Below are positions 32,838-41,195 of a stretch of DNA of 64,000 bases, in pieces. The position numbers and the translations under genes were made by a program. Position 1 is the stretch's first letter. The number at the start of each line of letters is the position of its first letter. A model generated the notes under the pieces. That model saw only the letters and a program-made list of their open reading frames with translations. It was not told the origin of the DNA and did no database searches. Location: the NCBI RefSeq assembly GCF_900113015.1, contig NZ_FONV01000009.1, forward strand, positions 248,001-312,000, written 5' to 3'. The stretch comes from Actinoplanes philippinensis. Lineage in GTDB: Bacteria; Actinomycetota; Actinomycetes; Mycobacteriales; Micromonosporaceae.

Positions 32838-34841
32838 GTGGCCACCGTTCTGAACGCCTCCGCGCCGATCGCGGCGAGCCCCCGGGCCCGGCGCTGGACC
32901 GTGCTGGTCACCGGGGTGGCGCTGCTGGCGCTGGCGGTGGCCGGCCAGGTCCGCGGCACCGGTGAGGTGACCGGGCCGGTGATCGGGCTGACCGCGCCGA
33001 TCGCCGTCGCGTACACGATCATGGGGGCTGTGGTCCTGGCCGGTGTGCCCGGCCATCCGGTCGGCCGGCTCGCGCTGGCCGCCGGCGGGCTGGCCGCGGT
33101 CGTCACCCTGGCAGCGAGCTGGTCGCACTGGGTGGTGGCGGCGTGGCTCACGCAATGGCTGTGGTGGCCGCCGCTCGGGCTGATCTTCCTGGTGCTGCTG
33201 TACTTCCCGGACGGTCGGCTGCCGTCGCGACGGTGGCGGCCCCTGGCCGTCGGGATCGCCGCGGCGAGCGTGATCGCGAGCGCGGCTCTGGCGGCCGGCG
33301 CCGTCGACCATCCCCGCGACCTGCTCACCGTGGTGACCGTGATGACGCCACGGGCCCATCTGATGGTACGGATCGCCGGCGCCGCGATCCTGCTGGCGAC
33401 GCTCGGCCTGTTCGCCGTGCTCGGCTCGCTGGTCGTCCGGTGGCGGCGGGCCGACGGGGAGACCCGCAGCCAGCTCGCCTGTCTCGTCGTGGCGGGTGCT
33501 CTGCTGGTCGCCGGCCTGGCGTGGAACGTGTTGAGCCTGCCCGGCTCGTATGCGGTGATCACCCTCGCCCTGCCCCTGGCGATGACGGTGGCCGTGCTGC
33601 AGCACCGGCTGTACGGGCTGGACCAGATCGTCCACCGGGGCATCGTCTGGCTGCTGATGACGGTGCTGGTGGTCGGCGGGTACGTGGTGATCGTCGCCGG
33701 GCTGGGCGGCGAGGTCACCGGCGGCGACACGTCGATCGCCTCGCTGGTGGCCACCGGGCTGATCGCGGTGACGTTCGAGCCGTTGCGCCGGCGTGTGCAG
33801 CGCCACGTCGACCGGCTCGTCTACGGCGACCGCGACGACCCGTACGAGGTGATCGCCCGGCTCGGTGGCCTGCTCGGCTGGACCGGGGAGCCGAACGCGT
33901 TGCTGCCGCTGCTGGCCGCCTCGATCGCCGGGTCGCTGCGGGTGCCGTACGTCGCGGTGGAGATCGACGGCCGTGCCGGGCCCCGGCTGCTGGCCGAACA
34001 CGGCTCGGCCGGAACCCCGATCGAGGCGTTCGACATGGCCGCCCACGGTGCACGGGTCGGCCGGCTGCTGGTGGCCACCCGCAGCCGCGGCGCCCGGTTC
34101 ACCCGCCGGGAACGCCGCCTGCTGCGCGACGCCGCGCTGCACGCCGGGGTGGCCGTCGAGGCGACCCGGCTGATCCGTGACCTGCAGGACTCGCGGGAGC
34201 ACCTGGTGCTGGCCCGCGAGGAGGAACGCCGCCGGCTGCGCCGCGATCTGCACGACGGGCTCGGCCCGGCCATCGCGGGCATGTCCATGCAGGTGCGCGC
34301 CGCGCAGAAGCTGCTCACCGACCCGGACCGGGCCGCCGAACGCCTGCTGGACCGGGCCGGTGGGATCCTCGGCGCCCTCGCCGCCGATCTGCGCGCCTGC
34401 ACCGCCGAGCTGCGTCAGCTCGTCGACCAGCTGCGCCCCGCGGCGCTGGACCGCGGCCTGGCGGACGCGCTGCGCGCCGAGTGCCGGCGCTTCGACACCA
34501 CCGATCTGACGGTACGGCTGCAGATCGCACACCCACTGGACGGGCTTCCGGCCGCCGTCGAGGTGGCCGCCTACCGGATCGTCGCCGAGTCGCTGACCAA
34601 CGTGGCCCGGCACGCCCGGGCGAGCGCCTGCGAGGTCACCGTGCAGCGCGGCCGGTCGCTGCGGATCGACATCGTCGACGACGGCGTGGGACTGCCGGTG
34701 TCCCCCGGCGCCGGGGTCGGCCTGGACTCGATGCGGGAGCGGGTGGCCGAGCTCGGCGGCGACTACGACATCGGCCCGGCCGAGCCCCGCGGAACCGCCG
34801 TCCGGGTCGCTCTGGCCCTGCCCACGGGGCCGGTGTCATGA
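32838..34841 (+). CDS. NarL-type sensor histidine kinase
   Basis: A 667-residue kinase. Eight or so membrane segments fill the first 330 residues, a GAF-like region follows (ARLGGLLGWTGEPNALLPLLAASIAG in part), then the HisKA_3 dimerisation helix with phosphoacceptor His in RRDLHDGLGPAIAGMSMQ. The ATPase domain has an ESLTNVARHARAS N box and DDGVGLPVSPGAGVG. GTG at 32838 has no clear ribosome-binding site, so coupling to the preceding small gene is likely. The stop overlaps the response-regulator ATG. Confidence 0.88.
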   Translation: MATVLNASAPIAASPRARRWTVLVTGVALLALAVAGQVRGTGEVTGPVIGLTAPIAVAYTIMGAVVLAGVPGHPVGRLALAAGGLAAVVTLAASWSHWVVAAWLTQWLWWPPLGLIFLVLLYFPDGRLPSRRWRPLAVGIAAASVIASAALAAGAVDHPRDLLTVVTVMTPRAHLMVRIAGAAILLATLGLFAVLGSLVVRWRRADGETRSQLACLVVAGALLVAGLAWNVLSLPGSYAVITLALPLAMTVAVLQHRLYGLDQIVHRGIVWLLMTVLVVGGYVVIVAGLGGEVTGGDTSIASLVATGLIAVTFEPLRRRVQRHVDRLVYGDRDDPYEVIARLGGLLGWTGEPNALLPLLAASIAGSLRVPYVAVEIDGRAGPRLLAEHGSAGTPIEAFDMAAHGARVGRLLVATRSRGARFTRRERRLLRDAALHAGVAVEATRLIRDLQDSREHLVLAREEERRRLRRDLHDGLGPAIAGMSMQVRAAQKLLTDPDRAAERLLDRAGGILGALAADLRACTAELRQLVDQLRPAALDRGLADALRAECRRFDTTDLTVRLQIAHPLDGLPAAVEVAAYRIVAESLTNVARHARASACEVTVQRGRSLRIDIVDDGVGLPVSPGAGVGLDSMRERVAELGGDYDIGPAEPRGTAVRVALALPTGPVS

Positions 34842-35485
34842 TCGCCGACCAGCGTGTTCTCGTCGTCGACGACCACCCGGTGGTGCGCCGCGGTCTGCGC
34901 GCCATGCTGGAGGGCGAGCCGTGGGTGGCCACGGTCACCGAGGCGGCAACGGTCGCCGAGGCGGTACGGGAGGCGGCCGTCCACCCGGTGCACGTGGTCG
35001 CCATGGACGTGGTGCTGCCCGACGGCGACGGCATCGACGCGGCCGGCCGGATCCTGCGGGCCGCGCCCGGCACCCGGATGCTGATCCTTACCATGGACGA
35101 CGACGAGAGCGTGGTGGAGCGGGCGCTGCGGGCCGGCGCCCACGGGTTCCTGCTCAAGGACACCGACCCGGAGGTGGTGGTGGACTCGTTGCGGACCGTC
35201 GCCGCCGGGGGTGTCGTGCTCGGCCCGCGGACGGCGGGGGCGCTGCTGACCGGCCTGCGGACGGCGCCGGCCCGGATTCCGGCGCCGTTCGACCGGCTGT
35301 CCGAGCGGGAACGTGAGGTGGTCGTCCGGCTCACCGCCGGGGACAGCAACGCCCAGATCGCGCGCCGGCTGGGGCTGAGCGAGAAGACCGTACGCAATCA
35401 GCTGTCCGCAATCTTCGCCAAGCTGGGCGTGACCGACCGGGTCCGTGTCGCCCTGCTGGCCCGTGACGCGGGCCTGCGGGCCTGA
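34838..35485 (+). CDS. NarL/LuxR-type response regulator
   Basis: A 215-residue regulator with a receiver (VLVVDDHPVVRRGLRAML, phosphoacceptor Asp in VAMDVVLPDGDG, Lys in FLLKDTD) and a C-terminal LuxR HTH (LSEREREVVVRLTAG, then NAQIARRLGLSEKTVRNQLS). It is translationally coupled to the histidine kinase (ATGA). The pair is probably a complete two-component system; the target genes are unknown. Confidence 0.93.
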   Translation: MIADQRVLVVDDHPVVRRGLRAMLEGEPWVATVTEAATVAEAVREAAVHPVHVVAMDVVLPDGDGIDAAGRILRAAPGTRMLILTMDDDESVVERALRAGAHGFLLKDTDPEVVVDSLRTVAAGGVVLGPRTAGALLTGLRTAPARIPAPFDRLSEREREVVVRLTAGDSNAQIARRLGLSEKTVRNQLSAIFAKLGVTDRVRVALLARDAGLRA

Positions 35486-35495
35486 CGTCCGCACG

Positions 35496-36203
35496 ATGAG
35501 CGTCGAGCCGCCTGTCCTCGCGCGATTCGGCAGCGAGCTGCTCGCGCTCGGCTGGATCAGTGACCTGCTGGTGGCCGGGTCAGTCGCGACCGGCGACTAC
35601 ATTCCCGGGGTCAGCGATCTCGATCTCGTCGCGGTGACCAGCGGCGTGGTCGACGGCGATCGTCAGGCTGCGCTGTCGTCGCTGCACCGGCGGGTCGACC
35701 GGTCCGTCGGCGCCGGTTTGAAGCTCGGCTGCGCCTACATCGACCACGACCGGCGCCACCTGATCGAGGCGCCCCACCCGACGTGGACCCATGGGCAGCT
35801 GGTCCGGCGTGCCGTCTCGGCCGTGACCCGTGCCGAGCTCGTGCGCCACGGGTACGCCGTGTTCGGCCGTACGCCGCAAGCGCTGTTCCCGGCCGTGACC
35901 GCGGACGATGTTCGTGAGGCCGCCCGCGCCGAACTCGACGGGTACTGGGCGTGGGCGGCCCGGCGTCCCTGGATGTGGCTCGATCCGGTGATCGCCGATC
36001 TGGGGCTGACCTCGATGGCCCGGGCCCGTCACGCGCTTCGCACCGGAGAGTTGCTCACCAAGACCCGGGCGGTCGAGCAGGCCGCCGCGCCGGCGTGGCT
36101 GGTCGAGCAGCTCCGCGCCCGCCGCCGCGGCGAGGACGTCGCGTCACCCCGCTGGCGTACGGCCTGGATCGCCTGGCGCGACGCCCGCCGAACCACCCGC
36201 TGA
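35496..36203 (+). CDS. Nucleotidyltransferase (AadA-like fold)
   Basis: A 235-residue protein with the polymerase-beta nucleotidyltransferase motif GSVATGDYIPGVSDLDLVAV (the GS-x8-10-DxD pattern) and a C-terminal helical region with TRAELVRHGYAVFGRTP. This is the layout of ANT(3'')/ANT(9)-type aminoglycoside adenylyltransferases, but the family also contains house-keeping members. It starts 10 bases after the response regulator, so it may be read through from that operon. Antibiotic modification is possible, not established. Confidence 0.75.
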   Translation: MSVEPPVLARFGSELLALGWISDLLVAGSVATGDYIPGVSDLDLVAVTSGVVDGDRQAALSSLHRRVDRSVGAGLKLGCAYIDHDRRHLIEAPHPTWTHGQLVRRAVSAVTRAELVRHGYAVFGRTPQALFPAVTADDVREAARAELDGYWAWAARRPWMWLDPVIADLGLTSMARARHALRTGELLTKTRAVEQAAAPAWLVEQLRARRRGEDVASPRWRTAWIAWRDARRTTR

Positions 36204-36320
36204 GATCCGGGCGCCGGCGATGAGTTTCCGGCCGCACCGGAGTCTGAATGTCCGGGCGGGCGGACCGGGGACCGGGCCGGCCCGCCATGATTGACGAGAG
36301 TCGGACCGACAGGGGGCGTG

Positions 36321-37550
36321 GTGAGCGGTATCAGGGTGCTGGTGTCGGGAGCGAGTGTCGCGGGGCCGGCGCTGGCCCACTGGCTGCATCGGCGCGGGGC
36401 CGAGGTGACGGTGGTGGAGCGGGCCGGCGCGTTGCGTCCCGGTGGGCAGGCGGTGGACGCCCGCGGCGTGGCCAAGGAGGTCATCCGGCGCATGGGCCTG
36501 GACGCGGCGGTACGCGCGGCCCGCACCGAGACGGCCGGCGCGTACACCGTCGATGCGGACGGCACCGTGCTGGAGACCTTCCGCGCGGACGACGACGGCG
36601 GCGACGGGTACATCTCGGAGATCGAGATCCTGCGGGGGGACCTGTCCCGGGTGCTCTACGACGACACCCGCGACCGCGTCGAGTACCTCTTCGGCGACCG
36701 GATCGCCGAGCTCACCCAGAACGCGGACGACGTCGATGTCACCTTCGCCGGTGGCGACAGGAGGCGCTTCGATCTGGTGGTCGGGGCGGACGGGCTGCAC
36801 TCGGCGCTCCGGGCGATGGTCTTCGGACCGCACGAGCGGTTCGTCCGGCACCTCGGGCGGGTGCTGGCCTTCTACAGCGTGCCGAACGAGTTCGGGCTGG
36901 ACCGCTGGCTGATCGACTATCAGGACCCGGGGTCCGGGCGCTCCGCCGGCCTGCGACCGCTCCCCGACGCCACCCGGGCGATGGCCATGCTGTCGTTCCC
37001 CACGCCCGGCTTCGACATCGACCACCGCGACGTCGCGGCCCAGAAGGAACTGCTGCGCGAACGGATGGCCGGCCTGGGCTGGGAGACCGCGCGTATCCTC
37101 GCGCATCTCGACGACGCCCCGGACTTCTACCTCGACCAGGTCGCCCAGGTGGTGATGGATCGCTGGTCCAGCGGGCGCGTGGCGCTGCTCGGCGACGCGG
37201 CGTTCAGCTCGTCGCCGTTCTCCGGCGGGGGCACCGGAATGGCCCTGGTCGGGGCGTATCTGCTGGCCGGCGAGCTGGCCGCCGCCGGATGGGACCCGCA
37301 GACCGCATTCGCCGGGTACGAGCGGCGCATGCGCCCCTTCGTCGAGGCCAACCAGGAGATCGGCCGGCTGCACGTACAGAGCCGAGCGGTCCCCGAGCCG
37401 GGCGCCGAACCGGCCCCGGAGCCCGACATGGAGGCGCTGATGGCGGTCGTCGAGCGCGCGATCAACGGCGTCGAGCTGCCCGACTACGCGGCGGTGCCGG
37501 ACTCCCGAGCACCCCGCGAACCGTGGAACGCCCGGCCCTCGGAGCCCTAG
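36321..37550 (+). CDS. FAD-dependent monooxygenase
   Basis: A 409-residue class A flavoprotein hydroxylase. It has the FAD site VSGASVAGPALAHWL, the DG motif VVGADGLHSALRAM and the second FAD site VALLGDAAFSSSPFSGGGTG. Fused GTG codons at 36318 and 36321 follow AGGGGG; the second gives better spacing. Members hydroxylate aromatic compounds or inactivate drugs such as rifampicin. Its end overlaps the convergent DUF4188 gene by four bases. Confidence 0.87.
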   Translation: MSGIRVLVSGASVAGPALAHWLHRRGAEVTVVERAGALRPGGQAVDARGVAKEVIRRMGLDAAVRAARTETAGAYTVDADGTVLETFRADDDGGDGYISEIEILRGDLSRVLYDDTRDRVEYLFGDRIAELTQNADDVDVTFAGGDRRRFDLVVGADGLHSALRAMVFGPHERFVRHLGRVLAFYSVPNEFGLDRWLIDYQDPGSGRSAGLRPLPDATRAMAMLSFPTPGFDIDHRDVAAQKELLRERMAGLGWETARILAHLDDAPDFYLDQVAQVVMDRWSSGRVALLGDAAFSSSPFSGGGTGMALVGAYLLAGELAAAGWDPQTAFAGYERRMRPFVEANQEIGRLHVQSRAVPEPGAEPAPEPDMEALMAVVERAINGVELPDYAAVPDSRAPREPWNARPSEP

Positions 37551-38059
37551 GTCCCGGGGGCGTGGAGGTCGTCCTCGGTGACGACCGGGGCGAGGTCGTC
37601 CTCCGGGCGGCCGGCACGCGCCGCCGCGCCGAACATCGCGCCGCGGGCCGGCTGCACCGGGGCGAAGGAGGCGAAGCCGCGGCGCTGCGGGATGTCGTCG
37701 TAGACCGCCTCCATGCCGCCGCGCAGCAGGTAGGTCTCGTGCCAGAAGCCGGTGCCCCCGCTGTCGCGCAGGAAGTCGCGCCACCACACGCGGTGCGGCT
37801 CGGAGCGGGCCCAGGCCAGCAGCGTGGGCAGGTCACGCCAGTACTGACGGATGCCCAGGTGCATGGGGAACAGCGACCAGAGGAACGTCTCGTGCGCGAG
37901 CAGACCGTCCGGCTGCTCGCCGGACCGGTCGATCCGCGGGCCGCGGGTCATCAGGGTGCGCAGGCCGTAGAGCCGGTTGACCCGCATACCCAGATAGATC
38001 ACCACCAGGTCGGGATAGGACGACAGGTCGACGGTCTCTCGATTGACACGGCTCGCCAT
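37547..38059 (-). CDS. DUF4188-family protein (monooxygenase-like)
   Basis: A 170-residue soluble protein resembling DUF4188 proteins: an early VVIYLGMRVNRLYGL, a Trp-rich middle (FLWSLFPMHLGIRQYWRDLP) and FWHETYLLRGGMEAVYDD. Relatives are annotated as monooxygenase or phenylacetaldoxime dehydratase-like, without firm biochemistry. AAGGAG lies 8 bases before ATG at 38059. It lies next to, and convergent with, a flavin monooxygenase. Confidence 0.75.
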   Translation of the reverse strand: MASRVNRETVDLSSYPDLVVIYLGMRVNRLYGLRTLMTRGPRIDRSGEQPDGLLAHETFLWSLFPMHLGIRQYWRDLPTLLAWARSEPHRVWWRDFLRDSGGTGFWHETYLLRGGMEAVYDDIPQRRGFASFAPVQPARGAMFGAAARAGRPEDDLAPVVTEDDLHAPGT

Positions 38060-38097
38060 CGCCGGATCTCCTTCAGGTCAGGATGCTCCGATCGTAA

Positions 38098-38136
38098 GGC
38101 AGCGCACCGGGCATCCCGGCTGTCCGATGCGCTGCC
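38098..38136 (-). terminator. Terminator of the permease operon
   Basis: GGCAGCGCA (38098-38106) pairs perfectly with TGCGCTGCC (38128-38136), and an inner CCGGG/CCCGG stem nests inside. It starts 3 bases beyond the permease stop on the minus strand. Confidence 0.65.
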
Positions 38137-38138
38137 TG

Positions 38139-41100
38139 TCAGAGGGTTCCCCGGCCCGTCACCTGCCGGCGCAGATCGCGGCCGGTGGCGACGGCCACGG
38201 CCGTGTGCACCAGCAGGACCACCGCACCCACCGCGAGCAGCACGGTGACGCGCGGCCGGCCGGGCAGGGGGAGGTCCGGCGGGTACGGCCCGGCGAGCGG
38301 CAGCGCCCACCCGGTGACCAGCCACGCGACCGCCCCGGCCAGCAGTCCGACAACGACGGCGACAGCGACCAGAGCCGGGTACGTCCCGAGCATCGCCTGT
38401 CCGGCCGGGCCGGGACGCAGCCCCTGGGACCGCAGCGCGGACAGGTCCTCGACCCGGCGGCGCCGGTCGACAGCTGCCGCCAGCACCAGTGCGCCCGCTC
38501 CGAGCAGCACGGCCAGAGCGCCTGCGAGCACGTGGAACCAGAGGGCCTGCGCCGGTCCCTGCTGTTCGAGGCGGCGGCGTACCTGATCGGAGCGGACGTC
38601 GGCGACGACGGTGAGGCCCTGTGCCGAGACCCGGTCCAGGATGTCCGGCGGCGCCGCCGCGTTGAGCCAGATCTGTGGCGTGTTGCCGGGCCCGGCGGTG
38701 ACGGTGATCCGGTCCGCGTACTCGAGGTCGACCAGGACGGCCCGGCGGCCCAGCTGGGGCACGGCGGGCAGGGTCCCGGTGCCGGTGATCAGCGTGGGCT
38801 TGGCGTCGAGGCCGTTGATGACGTCGGCGGGGAGACGTCCGCCGGCGACGGCGACCGGGATCGGGTCCGGGGTGCTGGCCGGCTTGATCCAGACGAGCGG
38901 GGACTCGCTGACCGGCGCGGCGAAGGTGACCCGCAGGCCGTCCGGGGACCGCGCCAGCCGTACGTCGGGGCTTGTCCGCCAGCCGGACGGGTCGGCCAGC
39001 CGGTCCACCGGCAGCGCCTCGCGGTCCGGGCCGGTGGCGCGCACGCCCCGGATCACCACCTCGGCGGTGGTGGGGAACGAGCCGGTCCGGGCGAGCCCGA
39101 TGCCGTCGATGCGGCATCCTTCCTGGCAGACCACGATCCTCTGGCGGTACGTGCCGGACCGGTTCTGCAGCTCGCCGAGTTCGATCACCGCGTCACCGAG
39201 GCCGGTCAGCGACGAGACCGACACCTGGAGCCGGAGGCCTTTCGTGCCCGGCGTCAGGCCGGACGCCGACACGTCGACGGCGACGTCCGGGCCGGGGAAC
39301 GCCGGTGGCGCCGGCAGCTCCGGGCGCAACCGGTCGGCGACCTCGTCCGGGCCGGGTCCGTCGCCCGGCCACGCCGCGACGGCCGCCAGCCGGGTGGAGT
39401 CCACGGCCAGGCCGGGTACGTCGGTCGTGGAGCTGCCCGGGGGCAGCCGGGTGACCGCCATGGCGAAGTCACCCTCCGGGTCGATCCGGCGCACCGCGCT
39501 CAGCAGTTGCTGGGGTTGGGCCGCCTGCACGGTGAGGACCCGGTCGGCGCCGGTGCCGAGGGTCGCCTCGACAGCGCGGCCGGCGGCGGCGGTGTCGACC
39601 GCGCAGGTCGCGTACCCGGCCACGGCCACGGTTGCCACCAGCAGCGCGAACAGCCGGCCGGCGCCGGGCCGGCGGGCTAGCTGCAGACCGGCCAGGGCGA
39701 CACCGAGACGGCCGCGGTGCAGGGCGCGGACCGCGTACCGGCTGATCAGGGGAAGCAGGGCACGGGCGGCGAGCAGGCCGAGGGCCAGCATCACGATGGC
39801 GGGTGCGAACAGGCCCACTCCGGTCAGCGAGCCCTGGGAGAGCACGAGCTGGACCGAGGCGGCGACGGCGAGGAGTACGGCGAGCGCCTCCGCCGCGATC
39901 GCCCACCGGCCGTTGCCGGTGGAGGGGTTGCGGCGCAGCAGCGCGGCGACCGGGCCGACGAACTGGCGGCGCTGGGCCACCATCACGGACAGCAGCGCCG
40001 CCCCGGCGGCCAGGGGCGCGTGGCGCAGTGAGCTCCACCCGGCGGGGATGCCGCCGTCCGGGAAGACGATCGCCGCGACCGCGTTGACCAGCAGTTGCCC
40101 GATCAGGCAGCCGCACAGGGCGCCGGCCAGGACCGCGATGAGGCTTTCGCCGGCCGCCAGCCACCACCGCGTCCACCATCGTGAGCCGCGCAGCGCGACG
40201 ACCGCCAGCTCGCCCTGCCTGGCTTCGAGGCCGTAGCCGACGGTGAGGAAGATGGCGAAGCAGGCGAGCAGGATCAGGGGTACGGCCAGCACCGGCACGA
40301 GCAGCCGGGTCGACGACTGTCCGATGTCGATGCGGTCCAGCAGTGCCGTCATCTCGGTGTCGATCTGGACCGCCATGCCGAGGTCGGCGGTGCTCTGGTT
40401 GAGGTTCTGCAGCTCGGTCCGGAGCTGGCCGAGCCGGTCGGGGTGCAACGCGGCCGGCCCGGCCCGGCCGTCCATCGCGAGCGTGATCCGGCCGTGGTCC
40501 ATCGTCTGCTGCGTCGTCGCGGCGGTGAAGATCGGTTCGCCCGGCCCGGTCTCCGGTGTCGCGGTGAAGTAGCCGCGGGCGCCCCAGTAGCCGGCGCTCG
40601 GCTCGGCCGGCCGGTAGGTGCCCGCGATCAGCAGGCGCCTCGGCTTGCCGTCCGGCAGCCAGACCTTCTTTTTCGGATCCGGGCTCGGTACGGCCGACCG
40701 CAGCTCGATCGAGTCGCCGGCCCTGAGGTTCAGCCGCTGGGCGGTGTGTTCGCCGAGCAGCACGTCGCCCTCGGCGGCCAGGCAGCGGCCGGTCAGGATC
40801 CGCAGGTGGGCGCAGACGTCCTGGCGGTAGACGAGGCGTACGGCGTTCGCCGGGTTCGGGTCGATGCCGATGACGTGGTACTCCGCCGAGTAGACGTAGG
40901 TGAAGCCGGGCAGCGCGATCAGCGCGGTGGCGACGTCGCCGAATTGCAGCCCGCCCGGCGCCGGGTTCGGGGCGCCGTCCTCGGTGGCCGCGCGCTCGTC
41001 CTGCACCGCGCTCGCCACCAGGCCGAGCTCGTTCGGCGCGGCGGTGGCGATCTGCCCGACGGCGACGGCACGGTCGGCCGCGATCAGATAGGCCGGCGCG

Positions 41101-41195
41101 GCGACCGCGGAGGTGACCGCCAGCAGGCCGAGCAGTGCCAGGGTGAAGGCCTGCCCGCGGCGGTGCCAGAGCATGACGAGGACCAGCGAGATCAT
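38139..41195 (-). CDS. Giant FtsX-like permease, second of pair
   Basis: A 1018-residue membrane protein. One membrane segment at the N-terminus, a large extracytoplasmic domain of about 250 residues, a block of FtsX-type segments (LVPVLAVPLILLACFAIFL and following), a second large loop, and a final three-segment block (LAGALAVLLGAGALVLAAAV to the end). This is the MacB/FtsX-like two-block architecture. ATG at 41195 overlaps the stop of the upstream permease. No ATPase gene lies nearby, so it may share an ATPase encoded elsewhere. Envelope lipid or peptide movement is the usual guess. Confidence 0.8.
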   Translation of the reverse strand: MISLVLVMLWHRRGQAFTLALLGLLAVTSAVAAPAYLIAADRAVAVGQIATAAPNELGLVASAVQDERAATEDGAPNPAPGGLQFGDVATALIALPGFTYVYSAEYHVIGIDPNPANAVRLVYRQDVCAHLRILTGRCLAAEGDVLLGEHTAQRLNLRAGDSIELRSAVPSPDPKKKVWLPDGKPRRLLIAGTYRPAEPSAGYWGARGYFTATPETGPGEPIFTAATTQQTMDHGRITLAMDGRAGPAALHPDRLGQLRTELQNLNQSTADLGMAVQIDTEMTALLDRIDIGQSSTRLLVPVLAVPLILLACFAIFLTVGYGLEARQGELAVVALRGSRWWTRWWLAAGESLIAVLAGALCGCLIGQLLVNAVAAIVFPDGGIPAGWSSLRHAPLAAGAALLSVMVAQRRQFVGPVAALLRRNPSTGNGRWAIAAEALAVLLAVAASVQLVLSQGSLTGVGLFAPAIVMLALGLLAARALLPLISRYAVRALHRGRLGVALAGLQLARRPGAGRLFALLVATVAVAGYATCAVDTAAAGRAVEATLGTGADRVLTVQAAQPQQLLSAVRRIDPEGDFAMAVTRLPPGSSTTDVPGLAVDSTRLAAVAAWPGDGPGPDEVADRLRPELPAPPAFPGPDVAVDVSASGLTPGTKGLRLQVSVSSLTGLGDAVIELGELQNRSGTYRQRIVVCQEGCRIDGIGLARTGSFPTTAEVVIRGVRATGPDREALPVDRLADPSGWRTSPDVRLARSPDGLRVTFAAPVSESPLVWIKPASTPDPIPVAVAGGRLPADVINGLDAKPTLITGTGTLPAVPQLGRRAVLVDLEYADRITVTAGPGNTPQIWLNAAAPPDILDRVSAQGLTVVADVRSDQVRRRLEQQGPAQALWFHVLAGALAVLLGAGALVLAAAVDRRRRVEDLSALRSQGLRPGPAGQAMLGTYPALVAVAVVVGLLAGAVAWLVTGWALPLAGPYPPDLPLPGRPRVTVLLAVGAVVLLVHTAVAVATGRDLRRQVTGRGTL

